In this document: in pieces, positions 31,596-34,860 of the stretch
Position numbering within the stretch: the stretch's first letter is position 1
How the letters are laid out: every line of letters begins with the position of its first letter
DNA from: Deltaproteobacteria bacterium
GTDB taxonomy: Bacteria; Myxococcota_A; Polyangia; Nannocystales; Nannocystaceae
Length of the DNA: 34,860 nucleotides
Direction: 5' to 3'
Assembly (NCBI GenBank): GCA_947492135.1
Contig: CANLQR010000018.1
Span: 1 to 34,860, forward strand
Notes under the pieces: generated by a model
Told to the model about the DNA's origin: nothing
Databases searched by the model: none
What the model saw: only the letters and a program-made list of their open reading frames with translations
Made by a program: the position numbers and the translations under genes

Positions 31596-33509
31596 CTACT
31601 CGCAGGTGCCCTGCGGATTACCGCAGTCGCCGGCCCCCGCACACTCGCCGTGCTCGCACTCGGCGTCGAAGCGACAGCGCTCGCCGTCGTGCAGGCCACC
31701 GGGACAGTAGGGATCACCGCACTGCTCGGGATACTCGGAGGTGCGCTGGTAGTGCGACGGCCCCGCGACGATGCCGCCGAGATCCGCGGGGATGTCGGCC
31801 GGCACTGGCCCCGAGCGCGGCGCGTTGGCCCGTTCCCACATCCGAACGACGTCGTCGGCCGAGCTGCGCAAGGGCGCGGTGTCGGTGCCGAGCACGTCGA
31901 GGTCGTCGAGCAGCTCGGTCAACAGGCCGATGTGGCCCAGGCCAAGCTCGTCGAACGCGCGCCCCAGCGGTGGCGAGCCTGACTCCTGTTCGGTCTTGGC
32001 CTGGCATTGGGCCTCGATCGAAAACGATGCCGAGCAGGCGTCGGGCCCGAAGCGCGGCCGGGTTTGCTGGATGAACCCGTTGAGGTCCGAACCCATCGCC
32101 ATCGCCACGCCCAGACCCATCCGACCGTAGTCATAGGCCTGCGCGAACGATCGGCTCGAGCCGTGGCAGGTGTTGTCGACCATCGACGGCTCGTAGGTGT
32201 CGACCTCCTCGTGTGCAGTGCGAAGCCCGAAGACGCCGCCGGTTTCGCGCAGCATCTCGATCGCCCACGCCGGGGTCGTCTTTTCTTCCTTCTCCTTCTC
32301 CTCGACCATGATCTCGCGAAAATGACCGTGGGAGATGTACAGCGGGTAGTAGTCGTTCTCGACGGCGATGCCGTGTAGATCGCGGACGCTTTGCTCGGAC
32401 AGGTGGGCCGCGTCGACGAGCATGCCGCGGTCGAACATCGCCTGAACCAGCTCGCGTCCGTCGGCCGTGAGGCCCAGGACGTTCTTGCAGTTCGCATCGA
32501 CATCGAAACCCAGCGTGACGTCGTTGGTGGTGATCCCGCAGTCTTCGTCGATGTGGCAGTTCTCGGCGTACTGCGCGACGTGGAAGATGGTGTTGTGTGG
32601 CGCCGCGCCGGCGAAGCGACTGTCGAGCTGGTGGGCGATCTGCATGGTTCGGACGCCGAGCTCGTAGAACTCGTCGAGCTGCGGGCGCCAGTCGCCGTCC
32701 TTCATCAGATGCGAGGCTTCGATGCTGAGGATGAACGCGAGCTTGCCCTGGGCGACGATACGCCGGGCATCCTCGGGGGTCCGCGCGATCTCGACCCAGT
32801 CGTGCTCTTGGTCGAAGGTGTTCGCCAGCACGAGCTGGCGCTTGACGTCGGCCATCTCGTCGCACTCCGGGTGTTCGACGTTCTCGTCGGGCAGTGCGCG
32901 ACACAGCCAATCCAGCGAGACCGCAGAGATCACCTCGACGCGGAGCCCAGCCTCGTAGGCGGCGTACAGGTGATCTTCCCAGACCTGTTGGTGGGCGATG
33001 GCGTCCCATCGCGGCCAACCGATGAAGTCGGGCCAGCCGCTGGCACGGTCGGCGTGCGCACCCGTGTCACCCTCGGATCCAGGCACGGCGCTGACGAACT
33101 CGCCGATCAGCCCGCCGCCGCCCGCGACGATGGCCCCGACCAAAGGCACGAGCGTGGAAAGCTCTTCGAGCGGCACATCGGGGCACGTGCCCAGCAGCGG
33201 CGCGAGCTCGTCGCGAAACCGGCCGTGGTCACCCGGCTCACCGCCGTCGCACGGCGCGAGCGCGGCCTCGCCGGGGCCCTTGTACGAGCCGTGAAACCAC
33301 CCACCGCCGTAGCCCTCCTCCGCGAACATGTGCAGATGCAGATCGGCGACGCCGACCAGCGGGGGCAGGGGCTCACCACCGTCGGTGCCGGCGGTGCTCG
33401 ACCCGTCGGAACCCGCTGAGGCCTCGACCGCAGGCGGGTCCGACTCGCGACAGGCACCGAGCAGACCCATCGCCATCGCCATCGCAACTCGAACAGTGAG
33501 GCGCTGCAT
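31596..33509 (-). CDS. Membrane-dipeptidase-like (M19 / amidohydrolase superfamily) lipoprotein
   Basis: A 637-residue lipoprotein with lipobox LLGAC (Cys20). The TIM-barrel metal site is visible in order: ADLHLHMFAEEG (HxH, 58/60), FILSIEASHLM (Glu bridge), LVDAAHLSEQSVRDLHGI, YISHGHFRE and MAMGSDLNGF (final Asp). These match M19 dipeptidases and related amidohydrolases. It is much longer than a normal M19 (about 350-400) because of a long N-terminal loop region and a C-terminal Cys-rich tail (CGDPYCPGGLHDGERCRFDA, ECEHGECAGAGDC). Substrate unknown; located outside the cytoplasm by lipobox. Confidence 0.88.
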   Translation of the reverse strand: MQRLTVRVAMAMAMGLLGACRESDPPAVEASAGSDGSSTAGTDGGEPLPPLVGVADLHLHMFAEEGYGGGWFHGSYKGPGEAALAPCDGGEPGDHGRFRDELAPLLGTCPDVPLEELSTLVPLVGAIVAGGGGLIGEFVSAVPGSEGDTGAHADRASGWPDFIGWPRWDAIAHQQVWEDHLYAAYEAGLRVEVISAVSLDWLCRALPDENVEHPECDEMADVKRQLVLANTFDQEHDWVEIARTPEDARRIVAQGKLAFILSIEASHLMKDGDWRPQLDEFYELGVRTMQIAHQLDSRFAGAAPHNTIFHVAQYAENCHIDEDCGITTNDVTLGFDVDANCKNVLGLTADGRELVQAMFDRGMLVDAAHLSEQSVRDLHGIAVENDYYPLYISHGHFREIMVEEKEKEEKTTPAWAIEMLRETGGVFGLRTAHEEVDTYEPSMVDNTCHGSSRSFAQAYDYGRMGLGVAMAMGSDLNGFIQQTRPRFGPDACSASFSIEAQCQAKTEQESGSPPLGRAFDELGLGHIGLLTELLDDLDVLGTDTAPLRSSADDVVRMWERANAPRSGPVPADIPADLGGIVAGPSHYQRTSEYPEQCGDPYCPGGLHDGERCRFDAECEHGECAGAGDCGNPQGTCE

Positions 33510-33585
33510 TTCGTTTCGACCGTAGTCACACGGCGCAGCGGTGGTCAACGCGGCGGTTGTGCAGCCGTGTGCACGACGCCGAAGA

Positions 33586-34860
33586 TCATGAACGCCGACG
33601 ACGGCGCGTGAGCGGAAGCACGCCGAACAACCACCACGCGGTCGGTGACGCTTGGGTGTTGCAACCGCAACCGCCGCCGCCGCCTCCGCCGTCGGCGGCC
33701 GGCCCCGAGCTGCTGGAATCGGCCGCCGTCGTCATCGGCGCGGTCGTGGATTCGCTGCCCGCCGTCACACTGCCATCGCTGGTATCGGCGGCCGTGGTGG
33801 TGCTGCTGGTGCTCTCGGCTCCGCCACCGAAGCTTGTGATGGGAATCATCACGCTCTGGGTGGCAAGCACCACCGGAGTCGCGCCGCCGGCGTCCTCGAA
33901 CAGGGTGAGCACCTCATTGCCGGCTTGGTTGGTGACGTTGTCGTCGGCGAGGAACTGCACGTACTCGGGAGTGTTGATCACGTAGAGCAACTGCACGTCG
34001 AGCTGCAACACATCGTCCGTCGTATCCGCGGGCGTCGCATCGACGACGTCGGGGTTGCCGGCAAACGTGTACTGCACGGTGTCGAAATTCGGCCAGGTGC
34101 CGTCACCCAGAGGCGTGTAGCGGTCGCCGACAGGATCGGTCTGGGGATCGGCGGCCAGCCCTCGCGGCGGAATGCGGGTGTCCTCGACCCAGTGGTTGTT
34201 GCGCAGCAGGTGGAACACGGTGCCGTCGGCATAGTCCTCGGCGACGGCTTGGTAGGTGCGCAGCTGGGCGTCTTGCTCGAAGCCGGTGCCCTGCGTCCAC
34301 GCGCCCGAGCTCCACACCACTTGCTCACCATAGCGGGCGATCACCTGGATCCACATCACGCGGCCCTCGGAGTAGCCGGTGGGCAGCTTGTGCCCGCTTT
34401 GGTTGGTGACCACGATCTCGGTCGCTCCGAGGCCGCCGCCGAGGTCGACCTCGAGCGGAGCATTCACCTCGAGCGTCGCTGCGGTCGCGAGCACGGCGTC
34501 GATGTTTGCGATGCCGTTGTCGAAGTAGAAGTCGTCGACCTCGCCGCTACCGTCCTGGCCATACACGCCGCGCAGCAATTCGAGCATGAACCGATTGGCG
34601 CCGGCGAGATCGTGACGGCGGCCACCGGTGGGGTGGGTCTGGTCCGAGTTGGCGTTTTCCATGCAGCCCGGCATGTCGGTGACTGCGGGCATGTGGCAGT
34701 CCTGGCACGAGCGGAAGTCCTCACCGGCGACCGCGAAGGCGCTGTTGGTCCACTCGCTGTAGGTGCGCTGCTCGTTGAAGTCGAAGCCCATGCCCACGCC
34801 GCGATCATCGACGCGCTCGCGCGGGGTGGTCACGTCGTGACAGGTTCCACACAGCCGCGA
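33586..34860 (-). CDS. Multihaem cytochrome c with MYXO-CTERM-like tail (5' end outside window)
   Basis: The gene runs off the right end. Two haem-binding motifs are visible in the partial protein: CGTCHDV at the edge and CQDCHMP about 50 residues later; more are expected upstream. A beta-sandwich region follows (IVVTNQSGHKLPTGYSEGRV...). The C-terminus has Ser/Thr linkers, a Gly run, the GCGC signature, a hydrophobic segment (AWWLFGVLPL) and RRRRR, which is the MYXO-CTERM sorting signal processed by MrtX/MrtC-type systems in myxobacteria. It is thus a surface-anchored redox protein. The gap 33510-33585 holds no gene. Confidence 0.9.
   Translation of the reverse strand, partial: SRLCGTCHDVTTPRERVDDRGVGMGFDFNEQRTYSEWTNSAFAVAGEDFRSCQDCHMPAVTDMPGCMENANSDQTHPTGGRRHDLAGANRFMLELLRGVYGQDGSGEVDDFYFDNGIANIDAVLATAATLEVNAPLEVDLGGGLGATEIVVTNQSGHKLPTGYSEGRVMWIQVIARYGEQVVWSSGAWTQGTGFEQDAQLRTYQAVAEDYADGTVFHLLRNNHWVEDTRIPPRGLAADPQTDPVGDRYTPLGDGTWPNFDTVQYTFAGNPDVVDATPADTTDDVLQLDVQLLYVINTPEYVQFLADDNVTNQAGNEVLTLFEDAGGATPVVLATQSVMIPITSFGGGAESTSSTTTAADTSDGSVTAGSESTTAPMTTAADSSSSGPAADGGGGGGGCGCNTQASPTAWWLFGVLPLTRRRRRS

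Noticed and set aside
1-34860. CRISPR arrays, tRNA or rRNA genes
   Set aside because: No regularly spaced repeats, cloverleaf-like tRNA or conserved rRNA sequence was seen on reading; small RNA genes cannot be excluded without a covariance-model search.

Overview
The window looks like chromosomal DNA of a myxobacterium, most likely Nannocystaceae/Polyangia. The signs are very high GC, many lipoproteins with a lipobox followed by a long Thr/Ser/Asp/Gly linker and Cys-rich modules, a MYXO-CTERM-like C-terminus (Gly-Cys-Gly-Cys, hydrophobic stretch, Arg run), and solitary multi-gene chemosensory clusters. This assignment is inference from gene style, not from a marker gene.

Region 1 (1-7830) is a chemosensory cluster: the 3' end of a PAS-repeat methyl-accepting protein, an MFS transporter, CheB, CheR, a GNAT acetyltransferase, a class II HDAC-type deacetylase and a CheX phosphatase on the plus strand. 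A second, convergent CheX-like gene and a single-domain CheY follow. From the MFS gene to the deacetylase the reading frames overlap by 4-22 nt, so they are almost certainly co-translated. The acetyltransferase/deacetylase pair inside a che operon suggests reversible protein acetylation tied to signalling. No CheA or CheW lies in the window; they are presumably upstream.

Region 2 (7831-20573) is a low-density accessory zone. Some genes are intact: lipocalin, VF530 protein, AI-2E-type permease, DUF3494 ice-binding-like lipoprotein, a nucleotidyltransferase with a small partner, a membrane protein and two lipoproteins. Between them lie many broken pieces: SNF2 helicase, endonuclease/exonuclease/phosphatase protein, two alpha/beta hydrolases, PNGase-F-like domain, Uma2, NAD(P)-binding protein, DUF1501, an IS91-like transposase tail with three copies of its terminal sequence, and a DDE transposase. 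Next to this IS graveyard sits the most interesting unit: an ABC-type AAA ATPase (18181-19668) followed by a small protein with a caspase/CHAT-like His-Cys dyad (19679 onward). It is a candidate ATPase-sensor plus protease-effector defence system.

Region 3 (20583-34860) is dominated by envelope and secreted proteins: Cys-rich lipoproteins, a serpin lipoprotein, two VWA-domain lipoproteins, a lipoprotein with an M15-type peptidase motif, an M19-dipeptidase-like lipoprotein, a di-haem cytochrome lipoprotein and a multihaem MYXO-CTERM cytochrome that runs off the window end. A LysR/aldo-keto reductase divergent pair, a glyoxalase-fold protein and a DUF2750 protein are interspersed.

No tRNA, rRNA or CRISPR array was recognised.
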